From Verrucomicrobiota bacterium (lineage in GTDB: Bacteria; Verrucomicrobiota; Lentisphaeria; JABSQK01; JAJFLO01), in the NCBI GenBank assembly GCA_021772675.1, contig JAJFLO010000465.1:1-42572 (forward strand): a DNA stretch of 42,572 nt, written 5' to 3'. Position 1 is the first letter of the stretch, and every line of letters begins with the position of its first letter. A program made the translations under genes and the position numbers. Below are positions 25,644-34,224 of the stretch, piece by piece. A model generated the notes under the pieces. That model was not told where the DNA came from. It did not search any database and saw only the letters and a list, made by a program, of their open reading frames with translations.

Positions 25644-27578
25644 ATGCCAAAAGGGATTCCAATATATATAATAATGCTGATGTGCGGTATTATTTTGTGT
25701 CTCAATCAACCCAGTATCGCAGCAACAGATAATGTCGAGCCGACAAATTTGTTCACGCTGGATATTGAAAGTTTGATGCATGTTAAGGTATCGGTAGCGT
25801 CTAAACGCGATGAGAATATCTACGACGCACCCGGAGTTGTTAGTGTAATGACGGACACGGATATCGAACGCTTCGGAGCGAATAGTTTGTCCGACGTTAT
25901 TGCACGCTTCCCCAATGTTTATAAGTGGGGATCGGAAGTCTTTCGTAATAATACCACCTCCATTCGAGGTCAAACATTGACACATGTCGATAATACCGTG
26001 CTGCTACTGCTCAATGGCCGCCCGATGCGCGAAAGTTTTGGCGGGGGTTTGAATCTTGCCATTTACGAATCGTTTCCTGTGGAAGCGATCAAGCGTATCG
26101 AGATGATCCGTGGACCTGGATCCGTGTTGTACGGCTCCAATGCATTCTCGGGCGTCATTAACATAATTACCAAATCACCAGCAGACGGGGGTGAAAATTA
26201 TCAAGTAAGCTCTAGTTATGGTTCATTTAATACACAGGCATATCAGGTTGCGATGACGAAGCAGATTGGTGAGGTCGGTACCGTTTTCTCTCTCTCCTCA
26301 CGCAATGAGGATGGTTGGAATTTTGCATTTACGGATGCCGCAGGAAACCATGGCGAGGAAAAACACGGCAATGACACGCATGGCGTTTTTATTCAATCAA
26401 AATATAAGGGGCTGACCCTAACTGGATTTGTCGGCTACTCACGGTACGATGAACTGGATACAGGTATGACACTTCCAGCATCGCAGCGACTGCACCAACG
26501 TCATTTTGTTGATGCACAATACGAACATCAACTCAGTGAGCGTTGGGGAACGACACTTAATCTTACCTTCAACAACTGGGAATCACAAAATAGTGAAGAT
26601 GCCACTGACGGCTTATTCGAGATTAGCTTTAATGGTCAATTGACGGACGACATTGAGCTCGTTACCGGTGCCAGTATAGACCACCATAATTCAACTGTAA
26701 CTGACGCTTCTACATCAAGACTTTCTACGAGTTATTATCTACAGGGAGAATATAGGGTATTAAATTGGTTGACGTTAGTTGGCGGATTGCAACTAAATAA
26801 ACCGGATGATATTGATCTCGATCTTTCACCGCGGCTGGGCACTATCATACGATTCAATGAAAACTGGCGTGCAAAATTGCTTTACGGAGAGGCTTTTCGC
26901 TCTCCCTATTCCCTGGAAACATCTATTTCTGTCCCTGGAATCTTAGTCGGATCAAGCGATTTAGAGGCCGAGACGATTTCTACCTTCGATGCGCAGTTAC
27001 TCTACAATAACCATGATTATTCTAGTGCCTTGACCTTTTATCAGAGTAAACAGAAAGATACGATTGTCCGCTCCGGTGCCCGTCCGGCAACGTTTATCAA
27101 CGGTGGAGAAGTAAACTATTGGGGCATTGAATGGGAAGGCAGAATTCAACTTGGCTCACATTGGGATATACAGGGATCACTGACCTATCAGGCAGGTGAG
27201 GATGAGGCTGACAACGAGGATGTTGGACTGGTGCCACATTATATGGCGAAAATAGGTGTTTCGTATAACTCTGGTAAGGGTTACCAAATTGGTGTGTTTA
27301 ATTCTTACTTTTCTGATGCCGCTCAGATTGAAGATATTAGTAACGCGGCTGTGGTCAACTCGACAGCCGATGCCTATAACTGGTTAACCTTTAAAGCGTC
27401 GCTGAATTTGCGAGATTTTACCGGCAATAGCACCCTGCCAGATATCGATTTTGATCTATACGGCGAGAATTTGCTGAATGAAGACGTGCATTTTCCTGAA
27501 TTGATACGCAAGCAGATCAACACCGTTCCCCTTCATGGAGGGCGGGCGGTCTATTTTACTGTAAAATTGAAATTCTAG
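25644..27578 (+). CDS. TonB-dependent outer-membrane receptor 3
   Basis: This 644-aa protein has a signal peptide (about 1-27, IIMLMCGIILCLNQPSIA) and a TonB-box-like MHVKVSVASKR. The plug spans about 60-175: VVSVMTDTDIERFGANSL, SIRGQTLTHVDNTVLLLLNG, IKRIEMIRGPGSVLYGSNAF, SGVINIIT. The barrel ends in FTVKLKF. There is no STN domain. It is the only receptor on the plus strand and has no yfiR-like gene beside it; its neighbour is a convergent NtrC/NtrB-like pair. Its codon use looks a little GC-richer than the surrounding DNA, and the C-terminal remnant at 17464-17712 resembles it more than receptors 1 or 2 (shared DEDVHFPEL and AYNWLT), suggesting a shared recent origin. Confidence 0.93.
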   Translation: MPKGIPIYIIMLMCGIILCLNQPSIAATDNVEPTNLFTLDIESLMHVKVSVASKRDENIYDAPGVVSVMTDTDIERFGANSLSDVIARFPNVYKWGSEVFRNNTTSIRGQTLTHVDNTVLLLLNGRPMRESFGGGLNLAIYESFPVEAIKRIEMIRGPGSVLYGSNAFSGVINIITKSPADGGENYQVSSSYGSFNTQAYQVAMTKQIGEVGTVFSLSSRNEDGWNFAFTDAAGNHGEEKHGNDTHGVFIQSKYKGLTLTGFVGYSRYDELDTGMTLPASQRLHQRHFVDAQYEHQLSERWGTTLNLTFNNWESQNSEDATDGLFEISFNGQLTDDIELVTGASIDHHNSTVTDASTSRLSTSYYLQGEYRVLNWLTLVGGLQLNKPDDIDLDLSPRLGTIIRFNENWRAKLLYGEAFRSPYSLETSISVPGILVGSSDLEAETISTFDAQLLYNNHDYSSALTFYQSKQKDTIVRSGARPATFINGGEVNYWGIEWEGRIQLGSHWDIQGSLTYQAGEDEADNEDVGLVPHYMAKIGVSYNSGKGYQIGVFNSYFSDAAQIEDISNAAVVNSTADAYNWLTFKASLNLRDFTGNSTLPDIDFDLYGENLLNEDVHFPELIRKQINTVPLHGGRAVYFTVKLKF

Positions 27579-27636
27579 TTGATTTATCATACAGGATTAA
27601 GATTACGAATTTCAATTATGATTATGAAAATCTGGT

Positions 27637-27654
27637 TTTGCAACACGTTGCAAA
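27637..27654. promoter_or_regulatory. Perfect 18-bp palindrome between convergent genes
   Basis: TTTGCAAC-AC-GTTGCAAA sits 59 bp after the receptor 3 stop and about 160 bp after the end of the NtrC-like gene on the other strand. It resembles a transcription-factor site more than a terminator (2-base loop, no U-run). It might still stop transcription weakly in both directions. Confidence 0.35.
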
Positions 27655-27812
27655 CTCCGATATTCGTTAGGAATAGTGGTCGTGTTGCGCAGCGTGGAAC
27701 GAATTGTTACAGTTTTGCAGAAGAGCATCAATAAACAAACAGGTGTTAATCAGGTAAGCTTATGAGAAAGTGGTTATAAAATGAGTCCCGTAAGGTCGTA
27801 GTGATTAAATCG

Positions 27813-29228
27813 TTATTCTTCTGTAGATTTCAGACGTCGGCTTAATGCTGGTCGGGAAATTCCCAGATATCGAGAGGCAATTGTTTGATTACCTTGCGCG
27901 CGCTTCATTGCCTCAGCGATTAATGCTTGAGTTGCGCACCGAATTGAGGGTAGCTCCTCTAGTTCCGAGAATAGTGAATTCCCCTCCGAAGCTATCGGTG
28001 TCTCTGGTCCGAATGCATCTGTATTTTGACCCATTCGGTGTTTAAACACCTTCATGGAAAGCATTCCAGAATCATGGCGGCTCACCGCGTCGAAAACAAT
28101 TGCCTCAAATTCACGTATATTGCCCAGAAACGGATAGTTGTTCAATAAAATCAACAATTCCTTTGGGTACGAAGGCTTCTCCTTATTTAGTGTGTCTGCG
28201 GCGATTTGAAGGAAGTGATCCAGCAGGAGTGGGAGGTCATCTAAACGCTGGCGTAACGGGGGGATTTTAAAATAATGGGTTGATATTCGGTAGAAAAGAT
28301 CCCTTCTGAATGCTCCGGAATTCTGTTGTTGGTCGAGGTCCTGGTTGGTTGCAACCAAAATACGAATATTTGATTTTTTATTCACATCCGCACCAAGGGG
28401 TAGGTATTCACGTTCTTGAATAACTCGCAGTAATTTAATCTGTGAGTTATGATTTAAGTCACCGATTTCATCAAGAAATAATGTGCCCCCAGCTGCTTTT
28501 TCGATTAACCCGCTTCTAACGCTTTCGGCACCAGTAAAGGCGCCTTTAAGGTGACCAAACAACGTGTCTGAGAATGCGTTATCGTCTAGGCCGGCAACAT
28601 TTACCGATACAAAGGGGCCTGACAGCTCACTAAGTTTGTGGATTGCCCGGGCAAACAATTCTTTCCCAACCCCCGTCTCACCTGTAATCAAGATAGGTTG
28701 GGGACTATTGGCAATAGCTTCGATATATTTAAAAATGGACCTCATTCCAGAGTTTGCCGTTATTATCTTAGCAAACGCTTCTGGGTGTTCTACTTTGGTC
28801 GACATTAAGTTCTGTCGAATCGATCTGTTTTCATCACGCAGTTCCTGAATTTCGATCGCTCGTTTTACAGTTGATATTAGGCGATTTGTCTCCACTGGCT
28901 TTACGACATAGTCAAAGGCGCCATTCTTCATACATCCTACAGCCGTTTCGAGTCGGTTCTGTCCAGTAATTACAATTACAGAAATACTTGGAAATTCTTG
29001 CGAAATTTGTTTTAACAACTCGTCACCTGTTATATAAGGCATTGTTAAATCCAGTAGAATTACAGCAGCATTTGTTTTGGCAATTGATGCCATTGCCTTG
29101 CGGCTGTCGGAACACAAAATGACATGATCTAGCCCCACAGATAGAAGCACCATTTTTATTGTTTCCAGAGCGTCGGTTTCATCGTCAACGAGTAAAATAG
29201 GTAGCTTAGGATATTTTAAGGATTTCAT
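27813..29228 (-). CDS. NtrC-family sigma-54-dependent response regulator
   Basis: This 471-aa protein has an N-terminal receiver (ILLVDDETDALETI, D60 in ILLDLTMPYITG, K in YVVKPV). The AAA+ domain follows, with Walker A GETGVGKE, the sigma-54 contact loop GAFTGA, Walker B GGTLFLDEIGD and the arginine-finger region FRRDLFYRI. A C-terminal Fis-type helix-turn-helix reads NQTIASRYLGISRPALSRRL. It activates RNA polymerase with sigma-54 at enhancer sites after phosphorylation. Its start overlaps the stop of the upstream kinase as ATGA (29228-29225), so that kinase is almost certainly the partner. I did not find a convincing GG-N10-GC sigma-54 promoter in the nearby upstream regions, so the target genes are open; receptor 3 is the obvious candidate. 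Confidence 0.95.
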   Translation of the reverse strand: MKSLKYPKLPILLVDDETDALETIKMVLLSVGLDHVILCSDSRKAMASIAKTNAAVILLDLTMPYITGDELLKQISQEFPSISVIVITGQNRLETAVGCMKNGAFDYVVKPVETNRLISTVKRAIEIQELRDENRSIRQNLMSTKVEHPEAFAKIITANSGMRSIFKYIEAIANSPQPILITGETGVGKELFARAIHKLSELSGPFVSVNVAGLDDNAFSDTLFGHLKGAFTGAESVRSGLIEKAAGGTLFLDEIGDLNHNSQIKLLRVIQEREYLPLGADVNKKSNIRILVATNQDLDQQQNSGAFRRDLFYRISTHYFKIPPLRQRLDDLPLLLDHFLQIAADTLNKEKPSYPKELLILLNNYPFLGNIREFEAIVFDAVSRHDSGMLSMKVFKHRMGQNTDAFGPETPIASEGNSLFSELEELPSIRCATQALIAEAMKRAQGNQTIASRYLGISRPALSRRLKSTEE

Positions 29229-31240
29229 TTTTTATTTTTCCCATTGCATAAGGGGATGGCGACCTGGGCATCTGTTCCGATTCCCAACTCAGATTGAAGA
29301 GATAAGGAACCTCCATGTTCATTGATAATAGTTGTCGATATGCTCAGTCCTAAACCAGTCCCTCCCAAATCACGTTTAGTTGTAAAGAATGGATCAAATA
29401 CCCGATTTAGGTTTTTCTGGGAAATACCGCAGCCTTCGTCCTTAATATTTACTATGATAAGGTTATTTCTTTGATCATATTGAGAGGAAATAAAGATGCC
29501 TTTTTGAATGTCAGGCAGCGCTTGGCAGGCATTTTGTAACAAATTGACAAATACTTGTTCTAGTCGTTGATAACTCCCATGAAGTATAGGGATATCTTTA
29601 CCCATATTTAATTGTAGCTTTATTGTCGATTTTTTAATCATGTTTGAGAGTAATGCTGTTACCGAATTGATAACAGCATTAATATCTACCGGTTCAGGGG
29701 AATAATTCCGTTCTTCATAAGCAAAACCTCTGAGTTCAGAAACTATGGAAGCAATTCGAACTGAACCGGATTGTATACGTGAAATGATATCTGGCATCTG
29801 CTTTTTGAGATAGGAAAAACTTAGGCCACCCACAATGAAGTCGCCATTTTTATTTGAATATGTTTGAAGAATAGGAGTAATTCCATCCCAGATTCGTTGA
29901 ATTAAACAAATATTAGACATTATATTATGATTTGGATTATTAATTTCGTGGGCAACTCCGGAAACCAGAATTCCCAGAGATGTCATCTTATCAGCTTGAA
30001 CAAGTTGTTTTTGACGGATACGGCTCATTTTTTCAACTTCTTTTCTTTCGGTAATATCTCTGGTAATTCCACGGTAACCATATAATTGACATTCAGAATC
30101 AATAATCGGCACACCGCTAGTTTCAAGAGCAACCTCATGTCCATTCTTGTGCTGGCATCTAAATTCCAATCCTGCAAAGGGTTTATTACTTTGGATGAAG
30201 CTTGAAAATAACGTTTGAAACCGTTTGGCTTCCTCCATTTCCATAAAGTCAAATTGACTTTTTTGGATTACCTCTTCAGGTTTGTATCCGATGATGTCCA
30301 TTACTTTAGGACTTGAGTAAACAAAGACTCCCTCATGACTAATTTCCCATACCCAGTCGCTCGTCGTTTCTACCAGTGATCGAAATCGATGTTCGCTTTC
30401 GGAAAGTTCCTGAGTTCGCTCTTCAATGGTTTTTTCCAGGTTGGCTTGTAATTCTGTCAGTTGGGCAGCGGTCTTTTTTTTCTCGGTGACGTCGAGAAAA
30501 GTGAGAACGCCACCAACAACCTGTTGATTCTTGAATATTGGCGAGGATCGACATTCAGCCTGAAAATTCTTACCATCGGCTTTCCACATGATCTCGTCCT
30601 CACTATGAATTGTCGTTTGATTGAGTAGTATAGAATTTATTCGACTATTGTGTTTGGGGTGAGCGTCTTCAGTCGGAAGGGGAGGGCGTACAAGCATTTC
30701 CACGTTTTGACCTAAAAGTTGCTTTTTGTCATCATAACCTAGTAACGTTAAGCAGGATTGGTTGCAAAATGTACATTTACCGTCCACATCAAACCCATAA
30801 ATTCCTTCTGCCGTAGAATTTAATAAGAGTTTTATTTGTTCTTCACTTTCCTTAAGCCGATTTTCATAACGATGGGTAACTAACGCAATTTCTATTGTCG
30901 TTCGCAACGAGGTTTCTGTAAATGGTTTTGTAATGTATGCATATGGCTGGGTCTTTAAGGCTCGGGTTATGGTTGCAGTATCAGAGTGAGAGGTGAGGTA
31001 AACTACAGGGATATTATGTTCTTTTCGGATTACCTCTGCTGTTTCTATTCCATCATTATCGCCTCTGAGAACAATGTCCATCAATACCAGATCCGGGCGT
31101 ATTACCGTTATTAATTCCAACGCTCTTTTCCCGGACGACGTCGGTTCCGGAACTTCGTAACCAATTTCTTCCAATTGGTTTTGAATGTTCATGGCAACCA
31201 GAGCTTCGTCTTCCACAATTAGGACTTTTGCAGCGTTCAC
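29225..31240 (-). CDS. Cytoplasmic receiver-PAS-PAS sensor kinase of the NtrB type
   Basis: This 671-aa protein has a receiver (VLIVEDEALVAMNI, D55 in LMDIVLRGDNDG), PAS1 (about 140-265, LLLNSTAEGIYGFDVDGKC), a coiled coil, and PAS2 (about 285-410, FRSLVETTSDWVWEISHEG to GITRDITERK). An NtrB-like HisKA carries H431 (LVSGVAHEINNPNHNI), followed by HATPase_c with LLQNACQAL, DEGCGI, FDPFFTTK and GTGLGL. There is no membrane segment, so it senses an internal signal or is fed through its receiver. The start is GTG, with AAGGA 8 bases before; no ATG exists in frame there. It is translationally coupled to the NtrC-type regulator. Its receiver-PAS front is paralogous to the 667-aa hybrid at 10319-12322. 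Confidence 0.94.
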   Translation of the reverse strand: MNAAKVLIVEDEALVAMNIQNQLEEIGYEVPEPTSSGKRALELITVIRPDLVLMDIVLRGDNDGIETAEVIRKEHNIPVVYLTSHSDTATITRALKTQPYAYITKPFTETSLRTTIEIALVTHRYENRLKESEEQIKLLLNSTAEGIYGFDVDGKCTFCNQSCLTLLGYDDKKQLLGQNVEMLVRPPLPTEDAHPKHNSRINSILLNQTTIHSEDEIMWKADGKNFQAECRSSPIFKNQQVVGGVLTFLDVTEKKKTAAQLTELQANLEKTIEERTQELSESEHRFRSLVETTSDWVWEISHEGVFVYSSPKVMDIIGYKPEEVIQKSQFDFMEMEEAKRFQTLFSSFIQSNKPFAGLEFRCQHKNGHEVALETSGVPIIDSECQLYGYRGITRDITERKEVEKMSRIRQKQLVQADKMTSLGILVSGVAHEINNPNHNIMSNICLIQRIWDGITPILQTYSNKNGDFIVGGLSFSYLKKQMPDIISRIQSGSVRIASIVSELRGFAYEERNYSPEPVDINAVINSVTALLSNMIKKSTIKLQLNMGKDIPILHGSYQRLEQVFVNLLQNACQALPDIQKGIFISSQYDQRNNLIIVNIKDEGCGISQKNLNRVFDPFFTTKRDLGGTGLGLSISTTIINEHGGSLSLQSELGIGTDAQVAIPLCNGKNKK

Positions 31241-31378
31241 ATCATTTTTCCTTTGTTGATAAATCTAACCTGATCAATTCACGCATTTTTGTTTCGAAAT
31301 TAATTTTAATGTAATCATTTTCTATTTCATTCCTAACATATTCAGTCATGGCCTTATCATTCAATCCCAACTACACTA

Positions 31379-31544
31379 ACCTGTATAATTCATAAACTTT
31401 CTATTACGAGTCATTAGATCAACGAGTTATAAAAATTTTGGGTTCGAAATAGTTCACTATTCCTGCACGCGAGCGACATCCATAACTCATTGATTTCACG
31501 CAATCTAATAACTTTCATCTCAAAACCTTATGAATAATCCAGGT
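31379..31544 (+). repeat. MITE-like palindromic repeat, copy A
   Basis: This 166-bp element opens with ACCTGTATAATTCATAAAC and closes with TTATGAATAATCCAGGT, so its ends are inverted repeats. Most of its interior also folds back on itself (TAACTCATTGATTTCACG against the left-arm sequence). Its centre carries GGGTTCGAAATAGTTCACTA. Related copies are at 33001-33175 and 33870-34076. Confidence 0.8.
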
Positions 31545-32016
31545 CAATATAAAAACTTTTTCTAAAATGAGTGTGAATTTAGAACGCAGGCGCAATTTTA
31601 ACGCCATAAAGTGCTCACATTCTTGGAATTGAGTATATTTTTTTCTTTCAAGAATTTATCTGACTAGGTGAAATCTGGACGAATGTCAGAGTCGTAATTA
31701 TTTGGTAGTAAGTATATTGCATTACTTTTCATGATTGTAGGAGTGTATGCTGTTAGTTAAAAATATGCCATATCAAATTACTTGCACTTAATCGATAGTA
31801 AGTAAAATTTAGACTATTTAACTTCAAAAATTTATCAATTTGCAATAAAAAGTATGAGAAATAATTTGGTATGTAGAATTTCAAGCCAGATTGGCTCAAT
31901 GTGATATTGAGCTGGTTCGCAGTGGCTTCTATATCTATAAGTTTTAGTCTGACGTCCGATAAATAGCTTGAAATATTTATTTCGCTTTTGGGAAGGCAGT
32001 GAAAAACGTGAACGTA

Positions 32017-32078
32017 CTAGATAAGCTCGGCGTAAGTCCTCCGTGCACACCCGAAGGACTTACGCCGAGCTTATCTAG
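32017..32078. repeat. Perfect 24-bp inverted repeat (strong hairpin)
   Basis: Arms 32017-32040 and 32055-32078 are exact reverse complements (core AGCTCGGCGTAAGTCCT), with a 14-base spacer. The arms are GC-rich against an AT-rich background. The stem can extend by two pairs after one mismatch. It lies 220 bp upstream of tsaE. There is no U-run, so it is more likely a dispersed palindromic element than a simple terminator. Confidence 0.75.
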
Positions 32079-32299
32079 AGGTGCAGACGATTTTGCCAAC
32101 GTCACCCAATGGTGAATAGAAGTGCAACCCATTTAAGGCGAATGTCTTTTTGCGCTCAGAAAACATTGAAATGAAACAACGATACTCTGCATTGCTTTAT
32201 TCATTTCTATGCACTTAAAGCATCAAAATACATCTCGCCAAATTCAAGTTATTTGCGGGACGCTACACTTGTGGAAAAACTGAAATCAGATTTGCGACT

Positions 32300-32776
32300 A
32301 TGACACTAATAAATTCAAATAATTTAATTGAAGAATTTATATCCAATAGTGAGCAGGAAACGGAACGTAAAGGTTCCAGTCTCGCCAAAACTCTCGCAAC
32401 CGAAACCACCTTGGCTCTCCATGGTGATTTTGGTTGCGGAAAGACTGTGTTCACCAGGGGCATTGCTCGTGGATTGGGAATAGAATTACCAATTACCAGC
32501 CCGAGTTTTACGATTATCCAGGAATATGAACATGCGCACAGAATGTTGTATCATTTAGATTTATATCGAATTGATACGGAAGAGAATGCCTTGGCATTCG
32601 GCATTGATGAATTTATTAATAATAAAAACGCGATTACTGTCATTGAGTGGGCGGATCGTATCCCAAATTTACTAATTGGTGATTGTATTACTATCAAATT
32701 TGAGTCAGTGTCATTGCAACAGAGGGTCATTCGATTTTATCATAAAAGTGTTCCAAGCTCTCTTAAATCTGATTAA
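32300..32776 (+). CDS. tsaE: tRNA threonylcarbamoyladenosine biosynthesis ATPase TsaE
   Basis: This 158-aa P-loop protein works with TsaB and TsaD to make t6A37 on ANN-decoding tRNAs. Visible motifs: Walker A GDFGCGKT (residues 42-49; the family usually has G-x-L-G-A/S-GKT), TRGIARGLG, the signature SPSFTIIQEYE, LYHLDLYRI, and VIEWADRIP in the Walker B region. The length is typical. The Phe-Gly-Cys-Gly version of the P-loop is slightly unusual but keeps Gly-Lys-Thr. No Shine-Dalgarno is evident, and the tsaB/tsaD partners are not in the window. Confidence 0.94.
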   Translation: MTLINSNNLIEEFISNSEQETERKGSSLAKTLATETTLALHGDFGCGKTVFTRGIARGLGIELPITSPSFTIIQEYEHAHRMLYHLDLYRIDTEENALAFGIDEFINNKNAITVIEWADRIPNLLIGDCITIKFESVSLQQRVIRFYHKSVPSSLKSD

Positions 32777-33222
32777 ATTTTCTGATATTTGACTCAATTA
32801 TTAGGAACAGTTAAGTGTCACATACATTCAAAGTACCTAAAACGTAGGATAAAAGTCGAATCTGTGAATCTTTCGTAAAGTACGACTCAGGATAATTTTG
32901 CTGGAAGCACTAATTGATATACGAATTAAGAGGTTCATATTATCACCCGTTTAGTAATGATAATGTTATTGAAGTACGAACTTAATCAAAATCGCGTTAG
33001 CCTGAATAATTCATAAACTTTTTATTACGAGCCATAATGTCATGCGATATCAATGGGTTACAAAATTATCCGGGTTCGAAATAGTAGACTACTTCTGTAC
33101 GCAGATAAAATTCATAACTCATTGATTTTACGCGATATAATGACTCTCACTACGAAAGTTTATGAATTATTCAGGATCGTCCTGTCAACGCTTAATAAAA
33201 TTATATAAAGGGATAATCAACA
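32777..33222. other. Intergenic region upstream of skp with MITE copy B
   Basis: 446 bases between tsaE and the Skp/OmpH gene. The right half is MITE-like copy B (33001-33175), which ends 47 bp before the skp ATG; the left half shows nothing recognisable. In many diderms bamA precedes skp; here it does not. Confidence 0.5.
33001..33175 (+). repeat. MITE-like palindromic repeat, copy B
   Basis: This 175-bp element starts CCTGAATAATTCATAAACTT and ends AAGTTTATGAATTATTCAGG, so its terminal inverted repeats are nearly perfect. The interior matches copy A in the same orientation (GGGTTCGAAATAGTAGACTA; CATAACTCATTGATTTTACG). Its outer end lies so close to skp that it may affect that gene's promoter. 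Confidence 0.85.
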
Positions 33223-33849
33223 ATGTTGTACGCAAAGAATAAAATATTAAGTGTTTTAATATTTATGTTGTCAGTCGGAAGTGTTTTTGCTCAAGGAATA
33301 AATTGGGTATATATCGACATGGACCGTATTTTTCAAGGGTATTATAAAACGATAAAAGAAAATAGAGTGATACAAAAACAAAGCGAAATTTTTACAGAAT
33401 ATGCAAGTAATCTGGATAAAGAACGCAAGGTATTAGAAGATGCATTTAACGGATTACGTGACGAGTCTCAAAATATTGCATTAAATGAAGAGGTTCGTGA
33501 AGTGAAACGAAATGAAGCTCAAACAAAATTTATGCTCCTTCAGGAAAAGAAAAAGGAAATGCAGGAATATAATAAAGAAAAGCAGACAGATATGCGTAAT
33601 CGGCTTGAAGAGTTGACCAATAAAATTGTGAAGGAAATTTCTGACATTGTCAAGGTATATTCAGAACAGCAGGCGTATGATTTGGTTATTGACAGTTCGG
33701 GCATCACACTAAACCGTCTTCCAACATTTATCTATTTGAAACCAGATAATGATATCACGGATACGATCCTTGGCATGATAAATAAGGGCCATGAAGAGGA
33801 ATTGGAGACCATAAAGCAAAAGGCAAAAGCAAAAGGCTCTGAAGAATAA
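33223..33849 (+). CDS. skp: Skp/OmpH-family periplasmic chaperone
   Basis: This 208-aa exported protein has a signal peptide of about 23 residues (ILSVLIFMLSVGSVFAQ). The OmpH opening is INWVYIDMDRIFQGYYKTIK. A long Lys/Glu-rich coiled coil (about 45-145) forms the tentacle arms of the Skp trimer, and the closing part is AYDLVIDSSGITL. Skp holds unfolded outer-membrane proteins for the Bam complex, which fits a genome with many TonB receptors. AAAGGGAT precedes the ATG. It is followed by lpxD, as is common, but separated from it by a MITE copy (33870-34076). The C-terminus (about 175-208) is a charged extension beyond the usual family length of about 160-180. Confidence 0.88.
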   Translation: MLYAKNKILSVLIFMLSVGSVFAQGINWVYIDMDRIFQGYYKTIKENRVIQKQSEIFTEYASNLDKERKVLEDAFNGLRDESQNIALNEEVREVKRNEAQTKFMLLQEKKKEMQEYNKEKQTDMRNRLEELTNKIVKEISDIVKVYSEQQAYDLVIDSSGITLNRLPTFIYLKPDNDITDTILGMINKGHEEELETIKQKAKAKGSEE

Positions 33850-33869
33850 TTTTATCGCACAACTCTTAG

Positions 33870-34076
33870 CCTACATTATGCATAAATTTTTGTGACGAGA
33901 GTTATTAGATTGCGTGAAATCAATGAGTTATGAATATTGTTCGCGTGCAGGCTTCCAGCTCGTAGAGCCTACAGCTCGGAGAGATTAGTGAACTATTTCG
34001 AACCCGTAGAATTTTATAACTCGTTGATATTATGTGACATAATGACTCGTGATAGAAAGTTTATGAATAATCCAGG
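33870..34076 (-). repeat. MITE-like palindromic repeat, copy C (inverted)
   Basis: This 207-bp element lies in the opposite orientation to copies A and B: the central motif appears as the complement (TAGTGAACTATTTCGAACCC). The left end CCTACATTATGCATAAA is diverged, while the right end TTTATGAATAATCCAGG is well kept. It carries an extra inner segment (about 33945-33990, AGCTCGTAGAGCCTACAGCT). TTAG stands on both outer sides, a possible target duplication. Confidence 0.75.
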
Positions 34077-34224
34077 TTAGACTCCTTTACTTGACAAAGT
34101 AAAATACCGGTAGAGTAAAGTACCGTTACATGACGATCCTTTATATTTTGAACTTGCTCCGTTTTAACCGTAATGTCACTCCATTAATTAAATACCATTT
34201 TTACAGAAAAATGCCGTTAATTCA
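34077..34224 (+). promoter_or_regulatory. Leader region of lpxD with TTGACA and a short tandem repeat
   Basis: A consensus TTGACA lies at 34091-34096, right after MITE copy C. The following 35 bases are a tandem near-repeat (AGTAAAATACCGGTAG then AGTAAAGTACCGTTAC). The -10 at the proper distance is weak (AGTAAA). It is a plausible promoter for lpxD, separate from skp. Confidence 0.3.

Larger units (their letters stand above)
31241..32299. other. 1.06-kb intergenic region with a MITE copy and a strong hairpin
   Basis: No gene is visible between the divergent kinase and tsaE genes. It holds MITE-like copy A (31379-31544) and a perfect 24-bp inverted repeat at 32017-32078. A frame running from about 32175 into the tsaE start ends with an ATGA overlap, but its peptide shows no recognisable pattern, so I do not call it a gene. 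Confidence 0.5.

Noticed and set aside
31441-31450. GGTTCGAAAT resembling a tRNA T-loop
   Set aside because: It recurs in the centre of the MITE-like repeats, with no acceptor stem or anticodon arm around it; it is part of the repeat.
32175-32303. Short frame ending in an ATGA overlap with tsaE
   Set aside because: No start with a ribosome site and no recognisable peptide; the overlap is probably chance.
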